DNA of 64,000 nucleotides from Neodontobutis hainanensis (GCA_024349245.1 JALDNG010001334.1:27221-91220), one strand, 5' to 3'. Counted from the first letter of the stretch, positions 30,697-42,884 are shown. Translations and numbers: made by a program. Notes: a model not told the origin generated them from the sequence alone.

Positions 30697-32862
30697 GTTT
30701 TTTGAACAGGTTTAAGTTTGTTTTGAACAGGTTCAAGTTTGATTTGAACAGGTTTTAGTGGGATTTGAAAAGGTTTTAGTGGGATTTGAACAGGTTTTAG
30801 TGGGATTTGAACAGGTTTTAGTGGGATTTGAACAGGTTGGAGTTGGATTGAAACAGGTTTTAGTTGGATTTGAACAGGTTTTAGTGGGATTTGAACAGGT
30901 TTTATTGGGATTTGAACAGGTTTTGTAGGGTTTGAACAGGTTGGAGTTGGATTTGAACAGGTTTTAGTTGGATTTGAACAGGTTTTAGTTGGAGTTGAAC
31001 AGGTTTTAGTGGGATTTGAACAGGTTTTATTGGGATTTGAACAGGTTTTAGTGGGATTTGAACAGGTTGGATTTGGATTTGAATGGGTTTTAGTTGGATT
31101 TGAACAGGTTTTAGTTGGGTTTGAACAGGTTTTAGTGGGATTTGAACAGGTTTTATTGGGATTTGAACAGGTTTTAGTGGGATTTGAACAGGTTGGAGTT
31201 GGATTGAAACAGGTTTTAGTTGGATTTGAACAGGTTTTAGTGGGATTTGAACAGGTTGGAGTTGGATTGAAACAGGTTTTATTTTGATTTGAACAGGTTT
31301 TAGTGGGATTTGAACAGGTTTTAGTTGAATTTGAACAGGTTTTAGTTGGATTTGAACATGTTTTAGTTTGATTTGAATATGTTGTAGTTTGATTTGAACA
31401 TGTTTTAGTTTGATTTTGCACAGGTTTTAGTTTGATTTGAACATGTTTTAGTTTGTTTTGAACATGTTTTAGTTTGATTTGAACAGGTTTTAGTTTGTTT
31501 TGAACATGTTTTAGTTTGATTTGAACATGTTTTAGTTTGTTTTGAACATGTTTTAGTTTGATTTGAACAGGTTTTAGTTTGTTTTGAACATGTTTTAGTT
31601 TGATTTGAACATGTTTTAGTTTGTTTTGAACATGTTTTAGTTTGTTTTGAACAGGTTTTAGTGGGATTTGAACAGGTTTTAGTTGAATTTGAACAGGTTT
31701 TAGTTGGATTTGAACATGTTTTAGTTTGATTTGAATATGTTTTAGTTTGATTTGAACATGTTTTAGTTGGATTTGAACATGTTTTAGTTTGATTTGAATA
31801 TGTTTTAGTTTGATTTGAACATGTTTTAGTTTGATTTGAACAGGTTTTAGTTTGTTTTGAACATGTTTTAGTTTGATTTGAACATGTTTTAGTTTGTTTT
31901 GAACATGTTTTAGTTTGTTTTGAACAGGTTTTAGTTGAATTTGAACAGGTTTTAGTTGGATTTGAACATGTTTTAGTTGGATTTGAACATGTTTTAGTTT
32001 GATTTGAATATGTTTTAGTTTGATTTGAACATGTTTTAGTTTGTTTTGAACATGTTTTAGTTTGTTTTGAACAGGTTTTATTGGGATTTGAACAGTTTTA
32101 GTGGGATTTGAACAGGTTGGATTTGGATTTGAATGGGTTTTAGTTGGATTTAAACAGGTTTTAGTTGGATTTGAACAGGTTTTAGTGGGATTTGAACAGG
32201 TTTTATTGGGATTTGAACAGGTTTTAGTGGGATTTGAACAGGTTGGATTTGGATTTGAATGGGTTTTAGTTGGATTTGAACAGGTTTTAGTTGGATTTGA
32301 ACAGGTTTTAGTGGGATTTGAACAGGTTTTAGTTGAATTTGAACAGGTTTTAGTTGGATTTGAACATGTTTTAGTTGGATTTGAACATGTTTTAGTTTGA
32401 TTTGAATATGTTTTAGTTTGTTTTGAACATGTTTTAGTTTGTTTTGAACATGTTTTAGTTTGTTTTGAACAGGTTTTAGTTGAATTTGAACAGGTTTTAG
32501 TGGGATTTGAACAGGTTTTAGTTGAATTTGAACAGGTTTTAGTTGGATTTGAACAGGTTTTAGTTGAATTTGAACAGGTTTTAGTTGGATTTGAACATGT
32601 TTTAGTTTGATTTGAATATGTTTTAGTTTGATTTGAACATGTTTTAGTTTGATTTGAACAGGTTTTAGTTTGTTTTGAACAGGTTTTAGTTTGTTTTGAA
32701 CAGGTTTTAGTTGGATTTGAACAGGTTTTAGTTTGATTTGAACATGTTTTAGTTTGATTTGAACAGGTTTTAGTTTGATTTTAACAGGTTTTAGTGGAAT
32801 TTGAACAGGTTGGAGTTGGAGTGAAACAGGTTTTAGTTGGATTTGAACAGGTTTTAGTGGGT
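30697..32862. repeat. Large 21-bp minisatellite array
   Basis: About 100 tandem copies of TTTTAGTGGGATTTGAACAGG and variants. Sub-regions differ: 30.7-31.3 kb is dominated by GGGATTTGAACAGG, 31.3-32.1 kb by TTTGATTTGAACATG alternating with TTTGTTTTGAACATG, and 32.1-32.4 kb repeats the first pattern almost unit for unit. Open frames in both strands are a consequence of the 21-bp period. Confidence 0.95.
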
Positions 32863-32959
32863 TAGAGTTTTTATTATTTTATATTTTTTCTTTTTTTTTT
32901 TTTTTGTGTGTGCTTGGCTCTATTCATAACAATAACATTTATAGAGCAAAATAAATAAC

Positions 32960-35560
32960 AAACACACTATTTTTGTCTTCTTTTAAAAGTGTGCGGCGCT
33001 TGTATCTAAATGACTCTAATGTTCGCACAGGAATACCACGAGTCTGGCATTCCTTTAAGTAAACTTGATAGGCCTCTGTACTGTTTTTTTCTTTCAGTGG
33101 AGATGAGACCCATTTCCAACGAGGACCAGGGTGCTTTCGATGTAGTGGCGAGGCACATGCTGGGTACCACTGCACCTGCAGTCCAGTCGATGGCATCCAC
33201 ATCTACCTCCTGGGCGTCATCAACATCCTCGCTCTTTTCAGAGGACTCCTCTCTCTTCCGTTTTCCCAACAGTTGCAGGAGCAGGAGTCATACGGTAAGG
33301 TATGGTCTCATGCAGCTTCCACACAATGAACCCTGCCATTTTTGGCAGGAATGGTTTGATAGAATGAGCAACTGCTGCATTCTAGCCTGGCTCAACGGGA
33401 GATCCTGGACAATTTTCTTGAGCTCAAGGTATGAAATAAACTCCTTATTCATTAGCATGCCCACACAGCTAATGAAGGTACACAATTTGAGCTGCTGCTC
33501 CTTTGTGAGGTTTTTAGAGTCTGTGAAAAACCTGAGCCATCCATGGCATGCCAAACAACTGATATCTCTCAACATGTTTGAAGTAGCTCAAGTTCCTCCG
33601 TACAATCTCCTCACAGACTAAGTTGTTCAATGAGCCTACTACAGCGGCTGGAGAGGGTTTGTCGGAGTCACGCAGCAGCTGCACGTAGTGTACTCCATCC
33701 CAAAATACCTTTTTTGGTTTCTGAAGTCCCTAAACTTTACTGCAGGAAAGAATTTCAGGCTCATTGCGTCAAAGCCAGCAATGAGGACCTCCTTCACTTC
33801 AAACCCACTACCACTGACCAGAGTCCTGGCACGACCAAAAGTGAGGGGGCCGGAATGAGTCCCGGTGGACAGACTGTGTAAAAGGTCTGAAAGGACCATT
33901 GAATCAATTAAGCGGCCTGGGGTCTTTCACCTGAAAGGCCTCCAACAGGAAAACCCTCATTTCTTTGGAACAGGTCCTTCAACAGGACCATTATGAGGGC
34001 TTCCCCGACTACTGCCGGCTCAGCAGCCAGACTCTCTGAAAGGGGAAACAGCCTTTCTATCCTTTCTATCTGGATACTATTACGACCCAGTTCTGGAGTG
34101 GAGGTGGTACAACACCAGCACTGGCACCAGTGTGTGAGGCTCGCCCCATAAAACCCCGTCTGGATGTAAGGCTCATATTGTTCGGCGTTGCAGCGCCGAG
34201 AGCCACAGTGAGCTGCACATCTAGTGGGCTGAGGGACGACCATAGAATACTGTTTCCAGGATGAGCTCAATTTGGTATGTCGCCCATCCTGCACTATAGC
34301 CCCCTACCATGACAAGTATTAAAAAAATTTTGAGGAGTCCAAGAAGGTGTCCACACACTCATGGAGCACATTTCTTAGCCCCTCACCACTCTCCCCTCTG
34401 CTTGAATGGAAGCACCACCGGGTACTCCATAAAAAGCTTCATTAGGGCTTCTTTTTTGAAGAAATGACCGTTGAAAGTGAGTGGGAGTCCTGATTGTGGG
34501 TCAAGGGCCACCACCTGCTCAAGCCGACACCTTCATCTTCAGATGAAGGTCATCCAAGACTGAAATATATATGCTGGCACGCGCAAACATTTCCTGGTTA
34601 GTGTTGTGATGAAATAGGCCCATGCACACAATTGTGCCACTAACAGGGTGTTTGAACCACTGGTGCCCATGCAGGTGGGGTGTGGGAGTGTATACCTGGG
34701 CAAAATTAACATTTGGGTGTGCGAAAATGCGGCGGATTGGTGGCTCCACACCAATGTCTCTGCCATTTAATGAAGACTGCCAGTTTATTGCCTCGTGCAT
34801 CCCTACAGCACTGAAACACACCCCGTTTTGGCCCATCAGCTCCTGGAGACCCGCCCTGGACCACAAGATGTCAATTGTGGGGTCTTTGGCCATAAGCGTC
34901 ACACCAGCATGAACCGACACACCCGGATGAATGCAGGATCAGCCACCTCTTCCAGATCCACCTCAAAGGGCTCTTCTGCCCAAGTTTAATTATTGAACGG
35001 ACTACTCGGAAGTCCTCGTTAACGTTCATGTCATTAATGACCTCATCTAACAAACCAAAAGAAATATTTGATCCTGAGTGAGCATATTAAAATGGCTGAG
35101 GTCACTCAGTTGTGTTTTTTGCCAAAGTTGGCCTACTCAGGTCATGTGGCTCCAGTGCACACAGCCGTCTCTTGAACTCAGCATTGATTGAGTTAAATAA
35201 CTCCAAAGCCTTGACCTGGACAACAGCTGGCTCCCCAGGGACGGGTCAGGGTTCCGCACTAATCTTGGCATGAAGGTGAGGCACAGGTGCCAGCCCTGGT
35301 CTGCCAAGCTCAATTCAACCCCCTGCATTGCCCTGATATTTTTAAGCATAACTGGGCTCATGCCACGCAAATCAAAATGTTTTCGGAAGTATGTGAAGTG
35401 TGATTTTAAGTGCATTTTTGTAAACTTTGGCAGTTTGACGTAGTGAACAAAAAGCCTAAGAGCAGCCAGCTTCTCCAGCTCGATTACAAGCCCATCAATA
35501 TCAAACGTCGCATCCAACTCTCCACGGGATCATCCACAATAGATCCATGGAATGGCATCA
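32960..35560 (-). CDS. Gene U, fullest copy (copy 2), unrecognised product
   Basis: Minus-strand protein-like pieces run in order with frame breaks. They include DIDGLVIELEKLAALRLFVH, HFDLRGMSPVMLKNIRAMQG, ALELFNSINAEFKRRLCALE, DPTIDILWSRAGLQELMGQN, FKHPVSGTIVCMGLFHHNTN, YISVLDDLHLKMKVSA, ALIMVLLKDLFQRNEGFPVG and LMNKEFISYLELKKIVQDLP. A basic then acidic tail and AYQVYLKECQTRGIPVRTLE follow near the end. Length would be several hundred residues, perhaps 800-900. I recognise no domain. Some breaks coincide with A-runs (near 33100); others, near 35240, 34920, 34380 and 34310, have no obvious cause. Scraps of it recur at 43-47 kb. A host gene, a large transposon gene or a captured viral-type gene are all possible; nothing seen decides. 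Confidence 0.45.
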
Positions 35561-35867
35561 TGGCATCTTGGGTAAGGAAAGCTGGCACGCTGCCACACTC
35601 ATCCTTAACCCTAAGAAGGGTTTCAGTATTTATAATTGCTTGTGAAAGCATTTCAATAAAGGTGTTGTGGTGTGTCAGTAATTGTGGTGTATGTGTGTGT
35701 ATGTTATGTATTTTTAATAATGATAATAATATGTATAATAATAATATAATAATAATATATATGTATATAGTTGTCTAGCAAAAAAATCTCTCTGTCAATG
35801 TCTCTTGTAATTGTCTCAATGTCTCCTTCTCTCCAAGCACTTCTGAGCACTGAAAAACTGCAGCCCC

Positions 35868-35875
35868 TATTTATA
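35868..35875 (-). promoter_or_regulatory. Candidate TATA box for gene U
   Basis: The minus strand reads CCCAGTATAAATAGGGGC about 310 bp upstream of the first gene U coding sequence, with GGTGTGGCCCC (CACCC/GC-box-like) just upstream. Copies 1 and 3 have lost this region. The inverted copy at 46470-46560 has lost only the TATA stretch. Confidence 0.45.
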
Positions 35876-35879
35876 CTGG

Positions 35880-37157
35880 GGCCACACCTCCTTTCTTAAA
35901 ATGTAACTAAATCCCTAACCGCTCAAAAATTTGAAAAATGGAGGGAGGAGGAGGGGGGTGGGTTTTGACACCTCTCTGTTCTCTCCTTTTCTCTTTTCTA
36001 ATGCTGTTTGAGCCTTGAAAAAAATAAATTGCAGTGCTATGACCAATGTATATAGTTTGCAGTGTGTTTTTATGTGTGGATATTATTAAAAAATATATAT
36101 TTTGTCCCAAAACACTCATTTTGACTATTTTCATATGTAAACCTGCCAATTATTATGGAATATTAATTTTAATATTAATTTTAATAACTAATATAGTGAC
36201 ATTGTGTGTTCCTCTAGGTGTAAGCTTACAGAAGAGCCCTCATTGCACTTTTTCCAAGTGTTAGTTTGATAAGATGAATAAATCATTTTAGTGGAATAAA
36301 GCGCCTAGATTAACCAACATTAAAACTAGTGTAAAATACTCATTTTACAGATATTCTTTTCAAATTTGAAATGTGAGTAGTCATCTAGTAATTCTTTTGG
36401 CCCACAGTGTGTTTTAGTCCTCAACTACCTGCTGAAGCTATAGACACCTTTATTTTCACTAAATATTTTAGGCGAGCACACAAAAGTTAATTTTTGTGTG
36501 TTCCAAAGTGTATAAAATTTTCTCAGTAATACTTAGAGAGATTCTGACTGCTCTGAGTGAAACTAGAGATTGTTACCTTTACAAAGAGCCCACACTTGTA
36601 ATTAAATTCCAGGGGGTTCAATAACAGCAATCCTTTTAATTTGGAGAGGTCCCATTACACGCAATACAGCGAAAATGACCGAAAGTATGAACAGGTCTTT
36701 AAAAACGAAGAGTCCCCATTTTTGGGGAGTTTGAGTAGTCCTAAACAAGACATTCACTATATGGGCATGCCGTACATCAAAATGCTCACGGAAACTCCTC
36801 TACACTATCATCAAGCCATTTCCAATGGGGAAACGAGCAGAGCTGGTGCTGCAGAGAGGACAGTGAACCACAGGCTGCGGCCAAGCAGACCGACCCAGAG
36901 ACCGTACACACGAATTAAAAGACTAGCGCTTTCACGGAGGATATACAGTAATAATTTTTTCATTCATTCATTCATTCAGTCAAATTAAAATAAAAGGAGA
37001 TCCACAGAAAAGTGACTCAGAGCTAACATGTAGGCTGTGGCAACAGTGAGTGTTTGTGTTATTGATATCTTTTAATAAACATTTTTAAAAATCTCTAAAA
37101 TGAATTAATATAATACTGTAATTGTAAAAAAATAACAAATCTTTTGTTTTGCCTAAG
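35880..37157. other. Spacer between divergent gene U and SET gene (copy 2)
   Basis: Intergenic, AT-rich. 36045-37157 is colinear with copies 1 and 3. A conserved patch at 36620-36950 may be SET-gene promoter or 5' UTR. I see no convincing coding frame, TATA box or CpG island. Confidence 0.4.
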
Positions 37158-37200
37158 ATGACCAGAGAAAGTGGCCGCCAACCTTAACCAGTCGCTGCAG
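37158..37200 (+). other. Candidate 5' mini-exon of the SET gene
   Basis: ATGACCAGAGAAAGTGGCCG... lies between an acceptor-like TTTTGCCTAAG and a consensus donor CTGCAG|GTGAGC. Copy 3 (55387-55428) is 42 bases and open in phase 0 (MTRESGRNLNQSLQ), so it could be joined in frame to exon 1. Copies 1 (7205-7247) and 2 are one base longer and close with TAA; the difference is at a CpG. Confidence 0.3.
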
Positions 37201-37417
37201 GTGAGCAGGCAAAACAGGAGAAGCACAAGTGAGTTTGAATACTGTGAAGCTTTTGTGTGTTTAGTTTAGTTTTATTCTTTATTTCTCAGGCACCATGTAC
37301 AAATATATTAATCTCACAAGAAAAGATATGTTTTGTACAAGATTTAGAACTTCAGGCTGTCTAGGAGTTGATTCCATTGTTTGATGGTTTGAAATGAAAA
37401 GTTGTGCAAAGGCAGAG

Positions 37418-37640
37418 CATCTTTAAAAAGGCGAGGAGACAAAATTGGAAAACTACAGACTGAATAGTTTGTTAAACGTGGACTACAAAATTTTGGCAAA
37501 AATACTAGCAAACTGGTTGAAAAGAGTCACAGGTAGATTGGTATCACACATACAGGCATACAGCATACCAGGTAGAGACATTTCAGAAACAACATTATCC
37601 ATTAAGTGCATTCTCGCACATGCACAACACAAAAGAAATA
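37418..37640 (+). mobile_element. LINE reverse-transcriptase fragment (copy 2)
   Basis: Same orphan RT piece as at 7470, here in the better frame upstream (GEETKLENYR). It continues to CILAHAQHKRN, matching YILKHMHNTAG of the full LINE. Confidence 0.7.
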
Positions 37641-37949
37641 GATGTCAGCATGTTTATTGTTTGTTTATTTTTTGTTTATATACATGTTTATTCTCTCAGT
37701 CCCCATCAGACAGTGTGCATGACCTGAAGAAGACGAAAATAAGGTCGAAACGTCCAAGCGCACTGTCAATAAATATGCATGCAAACCTAACAACAGGGGA
37801 GAAAAAAAAAAATAAAAATAAAGTAAAATAAAATATTAAAACTGATTTGGTGTGATTTACTATATAGTGTATAGTGTAAAATTGATGCTTTGTCTTAGCT
37901 CAAATTGACATTATGATGTGATTCAGCCTAGATTTAATTTTGTGGGAAG

Positions 37950-38354
37950 ATGGAGGATGACAAAACTGTGAGCCCCGATGCTTCTTCGTCTACAAGGTAA
38001 CAACACTAACAGTTGTACTGGCCAAAACCACAACCAATGTTTTAGTATTAGTATAATTGTGTTCAACACAACTACTACTACTACTATTATTATTACCAAT
38101 TTTACCATGTACTATTTTTTTTTTTTTTTTGTTCTGTAGCTCTGCAGGTGGCAATGTGGGTCAAGAAAAGCCCAAACTTGTTCTCAAGGAAGCGTTAGAA
38201 AGAGCGACTGGGGACATGTTGTTTCTTCAGGAAGAGATGAAAAAAAAAAAAGAAATCTCTACCATTTGCTTGACAGATTTCAGGCATTACTGTCAAGCTT
38301 TGCTTATAACAGAGACCACTCTCAGTGGGAGGGGGATTTCAAAATTGACGGTGA

Positions 38355-38398
<44 letters not shown>

Positions 38399-40750
38399 TT
38401 GACAACATTTAAGTCTAACATTTTGTGGATAGTTTCTAAGCCAAATGCATTACATAATAGCACATGTAATGTACGCCTTAAGCACTATCGACTGTCCTAA
38501 GTGCCTAAACTTGTTTCATATTTACATTTTACATTTATTCATTTAGCAGACGCTTTTATCCAAAGCGACTTACATTGTTCTACAGTAATTACCAGTGTGG
38601 CCCAAGGACACAACGACAGTATGAACTGTGGGGAAAGTGGGAATCATACCAACTACCTTTGGTTTGAAAGGCGACTGCTCTACCCACTGAGCTACTACCG
38701 CTTACAATATACATTTACAAGTGGCTTACAATCTATTTTCCTTTGTTATGTATTTATTTTTATTTGCTCATTTCTCAACACACATGTCTCCATCACTCAG
38801 GTTCAGGAGTGGCTGGGGCGTATCCTGGCCTGTCAACAGGATGCACACTACAAGTTGGTGGACAGTCAGTGATGTTAACTGCTGCGACTGAACAGGTAAT
38901 TAAAGTTTTTTTTTTTAATGTTTTGGTAATTATATTATGTGATACTTTTTACTGAGGTCATTTAGTTGTCTCCAATACATGTTAATGGATAATTCTAATT
39001 TATTCATCAATTTTGCAATCTTTTCCAGGTGCTTCACAACTATTTTACATTTTCACGGCACCTTGTTTGTCCTTCTCAGCTGTCAACTACACAAGGCAGT
39101 GACAACTTCTTCTTGTCAACAGCAGGGATGGAGTTGTCAAATTTCTGGGTTGACATGCAGCGTTTCAGCCAAAAGTATGTGGATATGCTTTTTACACTAG
39201 ACTTCACATTTATACGTTTAATGACTTACTGACTGACCTCCAGTGGTGAAATTAATACTGGATTTGTGTACTCAAGTAAAAGTACAGCTACTTCACCAAT
39301 TTGTTTAGCTCAAATATAAGTACAGTTTCAAAAATGTGTATTCCACAATGTGGAGTCACTCTCTTGGATGGGTTATTGGATCAATTAAAATCTTGTACAT
39401 ACTTGGTCCATGCTAAACATCAATTTAATAGGAAAGTAACGAGAAAGTACTTGTAAATGGTGTGCAATATATAGTGTATTTTTGTACCCTTAGTGTAAAT
39501 CATTCACCCTATTCCACACACATTTGCACACAACCTAATCCAGACAGAGAGGGCTGCCATACAGAGGGTGCTCAAAACCTCTACAGTCACACACATTCAT
39601 ACACCAGGCAAGTTGAAATGACTTGCCCCAAGACACAATGACAACATGAGAGCGGGAAATCTAACTGCTTACCCTCTGGTCATTAGACGCCTTCCTCTAC
39701 CACTGAGCCACTGCACCTCCAGTGTAGGAAAGCGTGATGCCCTTAGCACACATGAGTCGGAGGGGACTGGTGTAGGGTCCAGGAGTGTTTTGGCCTGTCC
39801 TGTGTCCTGTCTGGATAAGTGTGTGAATTGATTGTTTGGTCTTTCTGTGTGTTATTGTGGTGTTTTGTTTTGTGTTCTATTGTTTAGATTGTATAGTAAT
39901 ATATTGTCATACAGTATGTTGTGATGACTGGGTGGGAGGATTGAAAATGTTAAAAAAAAATAATAAAATAAAAAAAAAGTGTAGCTTCATCCATCCCCTT
40001 TATGAACCATGCATCTGTGTCTGTACTGTTTATCCATATCTGTAACTGTTTATTGTTTATTTTAATTAATTACTTTCTAGCACTCCTGACTGCCAAATCT
40101 TTGTTTTGTAAAATTCTAGGTACACAGGGCTGGGCACAAGCTCTGGTTGCACCAAGGCACCAGTCAAAGCCCTCTTGCATGGAGCCAGTTTTGCGCTGCT
40201 TTTCCTTTGGGTCTTAATTCACAGCCACCGACCAAGGCAGCGGCTGTCGAGGCTGGCTTCCACCAAGACTTCAAGCCTTTCTACAAAAAGTGGTTGCGGG
40301 TGCAGATGCAGATCAAAGCCTCTGTTCTAGGTAGAGTATTGCTTGTTCTTATTAATTAATGCTACACAAAATGGGATGAAATCCACAATAGGGCAGGCCT
40401 AGTGTAGCTGTAGTGTACATGGGCTAGTCCAAACAGTATTGGCCACTTGAGGTTTTATACAGCCTGTGTATTTTTCACACATCTTCAGCTGACGCCACAG
40501 ACAGGAGAGGCAACTGCCCCACAAGTAATGCTGTTCAGCGTGTCCTTACTCGGGAAGGATGGGTGAGCAATGTGCCAAAGGTGCAGGAGATATTGAAGAG
40601 CTGGGCTCCACCTCCTTCGCCGGATCAATACAGTGCCTGGCTGGTCAAGACAGTGGCTGACCAAAGCTGGCTGGGTCTGGTGCTGCAGGACTTTGGGGTG
40701 AAGGGGAAAGGTACAGTTAATAATTGCATGCACCTATTTCACGCAACGCA

Positions 40751-40832
<82 letters not shown>

Positions 40833-41293
40833 TCCAATTTTTTATAAAAAAAAAAAAAATACTTACAAAATACTTCATAATTTTTAATAATTTCTTATTT
40901 TGTCCACAGGTGTGACTGTGACAGTGCCATTTAAAAGAGGTTCTGTCGTCTGTGACTATCACGGCAAAGTCCTGACAGCTGCTGAGGGGAAAGCAAAAGA
41001 ACAATCAGGTTATTTGTTTTTCTTTAAAGACCTATGCCTGGATGCTACTGACTTTCCGTGCCCCTGCCACCCAGAAAAAGACACTTTTGGAAGGAGGATC
41101 AACCACTCACGAAAACGACCCAACATAAAGCCCCAGCTGATGTCCCTAGCTTTCCCTGAGGAGAGAGTTTTCAATGCTCTTCTATGCACTGCGTGATATA
41201 GAAGCTGGCGAAGAACTCCTCTGGGACTATGGTGTGAGGCGGGGTCTTTTGGAGGCGAAGGCCAAGACTTGGCGTGGATTGATCATTAAATAA
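37950..41293 (+). CDS. KMT5A-like SET-domain lysine methyltransferase, seven exons (copy 2)
   Basis: Exons with GT-AG borders: 37950-37996, 38140-38350, 38801-38895, 39029-39174, 40120-40330, 40489-40710, 40910-41293 (TAA). Predicted length is about 438 residues. The N-terminal 300 residues match no domain I know (QEWLGRI, HNYFTFSRHLVCPSQLSTTQ, NFWVDMQRFSQKYTG). The last exon carries the SET core: GKGVTVTVPFKRGSVVCDYH, FGRRINHSRKR (NHS cofactor motif) and AGEELLWDYG (catalytic Tyr). KMT5A/SET8 methylates histone H4 Lys20; substrate here is inferred only. Frame breaks: A-run in exon 2, one missing C in exon 3, one base in exon 5 near 40215, one extra T in exon 7 near 41170. All sit in short runs and splice phases otherwise agree, so sequencing error is likely. 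AATAAA-like signals at 41288 and 41345. Confidence 0.75.
38357..38396. repeat. (TA)n microsatellite in SET intron 2
   Basis: About 20 TA units directly after the exon 2 donor. Copies 1 and 3 have only five or six units at the same place. Confidence 0.95.
38520..38700. repeat. Dispersed fish repeat in intron 2 (copy 2)
   Basis: Same repeat as 8524-8706, ending CCCACTGAGCTACTACCGC. Confidence 0.65.
39465..39725. repeat. SINE-like fish repeat in intron 4
   Basis: It contains CTTGCCCCAAGACACAATGAC and a final CTACCACTGAGCCACTGCAC, a diverged relative of the repeat in intron 2. Sequence from 39780 to 39980 is AT-rich with an A-rich end and may be another retroelement tail. Confidence 0.5.
40753..40831. 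repeat. (CA)n microsatellite in SET intron 6
   Basis: Nearly 40 uninterrupted CA units between exons 6 and 7. The open frames across it are artefacts of the dinucleotide repeat. Confidence 0.97.
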
Positions 41294-41454
41294 AATATCT
41301 TTTTAATGTAATATAATGTGTGATAAAACATTTAAATATTAAGAAAAATAAACAAAAGTTAGAATAGCAGATTACTATTGTTCTAATAATAATAATGATA
41401 ATTATTATTATTATAGGTTCTACCTCTGTCTCCTATTGGAGACAGGGTTAGATT

Positions 41455-42640
41455 TTATTTTATTTTTTCTCTCTCTTTTATTTATCAAAAATACAAAACT
41501 ATAAAAGAAATCTTTTTTTTTTGTACAATCATTTTCAACATCGATATTTTGAAACAAAGTCATATTTTTCTTGAATCATTTTCAACATAAATGTTTTTTA
41601 TAACAAACTCATGCTTTTCACAGATCTAGATCATTTTTTGCTGATCTCATTTTTGCTCTAGCAATGTCATTTTAGAGTTTACACATCAGAAAATGCCAGC
41701 TACCATTTTCTTTTCTATTTTTGCATATATTTTCCTTTTAGCTTTTAAGACATTATATTTTCTCTCTTCTGTGTCCATTGCTTGGTTCATTGTAGATGAC
41801 TACAGTTTAAAAATGTAAATCCAATGAAAGTGTTGTAGGCCTGAAAGTAGGCCAGAAAGCGGTCCTGCACATGGATGTTCAAGTGCATTAGATGTGTCCT
41901 TACTAGTCCTTTGTATATTGTCCAGTGGTCTCCTGTTCTTTTTTCGTGTAGGTGAATGTTCCTTACTATGAAGATGGTGTGTCTTGCTATTGCCAAGAGG
42001 AGGTTTATTGCATTTGTGTTGGTCCGTGGTTGTATTGGGGTTCCAAATAGAAGGGGCCATATTCCTTCTGGGTTTCGTCCGTGCGTTGTTGGTGTGGGAG
42101 TTTTAGATTCAGTCTCCGTGCCAAGAAATCCTCCACTCGGGTCCAGAAGTGCTCGCGACTGGGCAGGTGGCTATGAGGTGTAGAATGTCTTCTGGTGATC
42201 CACTACACACTGGGCACTCTCTGCCGTACTCTGCAGGGTGAATTTGGTGCAATTGTGTGCATGTGTATATTATTCTGTGTCTAATTTTGAAGTCAGTATT
42301 ACTGACCGCTGGTGCTGTGTACCAATTATGTATTTTCGCCCAGATGGATGCAATGTCATGTGCCGGGAATTTATGTCTTAAAGACATTGCCTAATTTGTT
42401 CTGAGGTAGATGGTACTACTTCTGCTTGCTGTCTTATTGCTGTCCAAGCTTCCCACACCTCCTCTCAAAACACCCTAATTGGTTTCCCACATTTTTTGTA
42501 GTGACTGGCATAGATTGTACCATCCGTACTCTGATATGTTTTTTATGCTTTTTCCCAGAAAATATTTCCATGGCGCCTTATTTGAGGTACTGAGCATTTT
42601 GCGCACTAGTTTTATTCTTAGTGCTTTGGCTTTTGTCTTC
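41455..42640 (-). mobile_element. Diverged Tx1-like LINE 3' fragment
   Basis: The minus strand encodes the ORF2 C-terminus, SIWAKIHNWYTAPAVSNTDF and CPVCSGSPEDILHLIATCP, clearly related to but diverged from the 11-kb LINE. The 3' end (TTTTATTTATCAAAAATAC) resembles that element's 3' UTR. About 400 bp corresponding to 12040-12400 is missing near 42385. The left part 41300-41455 is AT-rich with no gene. Confidence 0.75.
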
Positions 42641-42644
42641 TCCA

Positions 42645-42870
42645 GTTTTCAAAGCCTGGGAGGCTTTCCCTTCTTGATGAAGTAGCGCATGTCGTTGAAC
42701 CACTGACCCAAGCTGTAGCGGGGAACGCTGGTCAATATTGTTGGGATATTGGTATTTGACAAATGCCAACTTCATCATCTCCAGCTGACTTGGCGTCCTC
42801 ACTCTCCAGTTTATCCGAGAGGTGACTCTGTAGTTGTTTCTCACCCACTTTGGTTTTGGATTGAAGACCC
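42645..42870 (-). pseudogene. Unrecognised coding fragment
   Basis: The minus strand reads NNYRVTSRINWRVRTPSQLE and MMKLAFVKYQYPNNI. After a frame change it continues PRYSLGQWFNDMRYFIKKGK to a stop. The composition is protein-like, but I do not recognise it. It is bounded on one side by LINE sequence and on the other by satellite variant B, so it is a transplanted scrap. Confidence 0.4.
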
Positions 42871-42884
42871 ATCAGCAGTTACAG

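Noticed and set aside
30690..31421. Long minus-strand frame of heptapeptides CSNPTKT
   Set aside because: A 21-bp tandem repeat is open in several frames on both strands; no start context or non-repeat sequence is attached.
36641..36988. Open frame MERSHYTQYSENDRK upstream of the SET gene
   Set aside because: Frame and start differ between the three copies and it runs into an ATTC repeat; more likely promoter or UTR.
40724..41004. Open frames over the (CA)n tract
   Set aside because: Dinucleotide repeat translation between two real SET exons.
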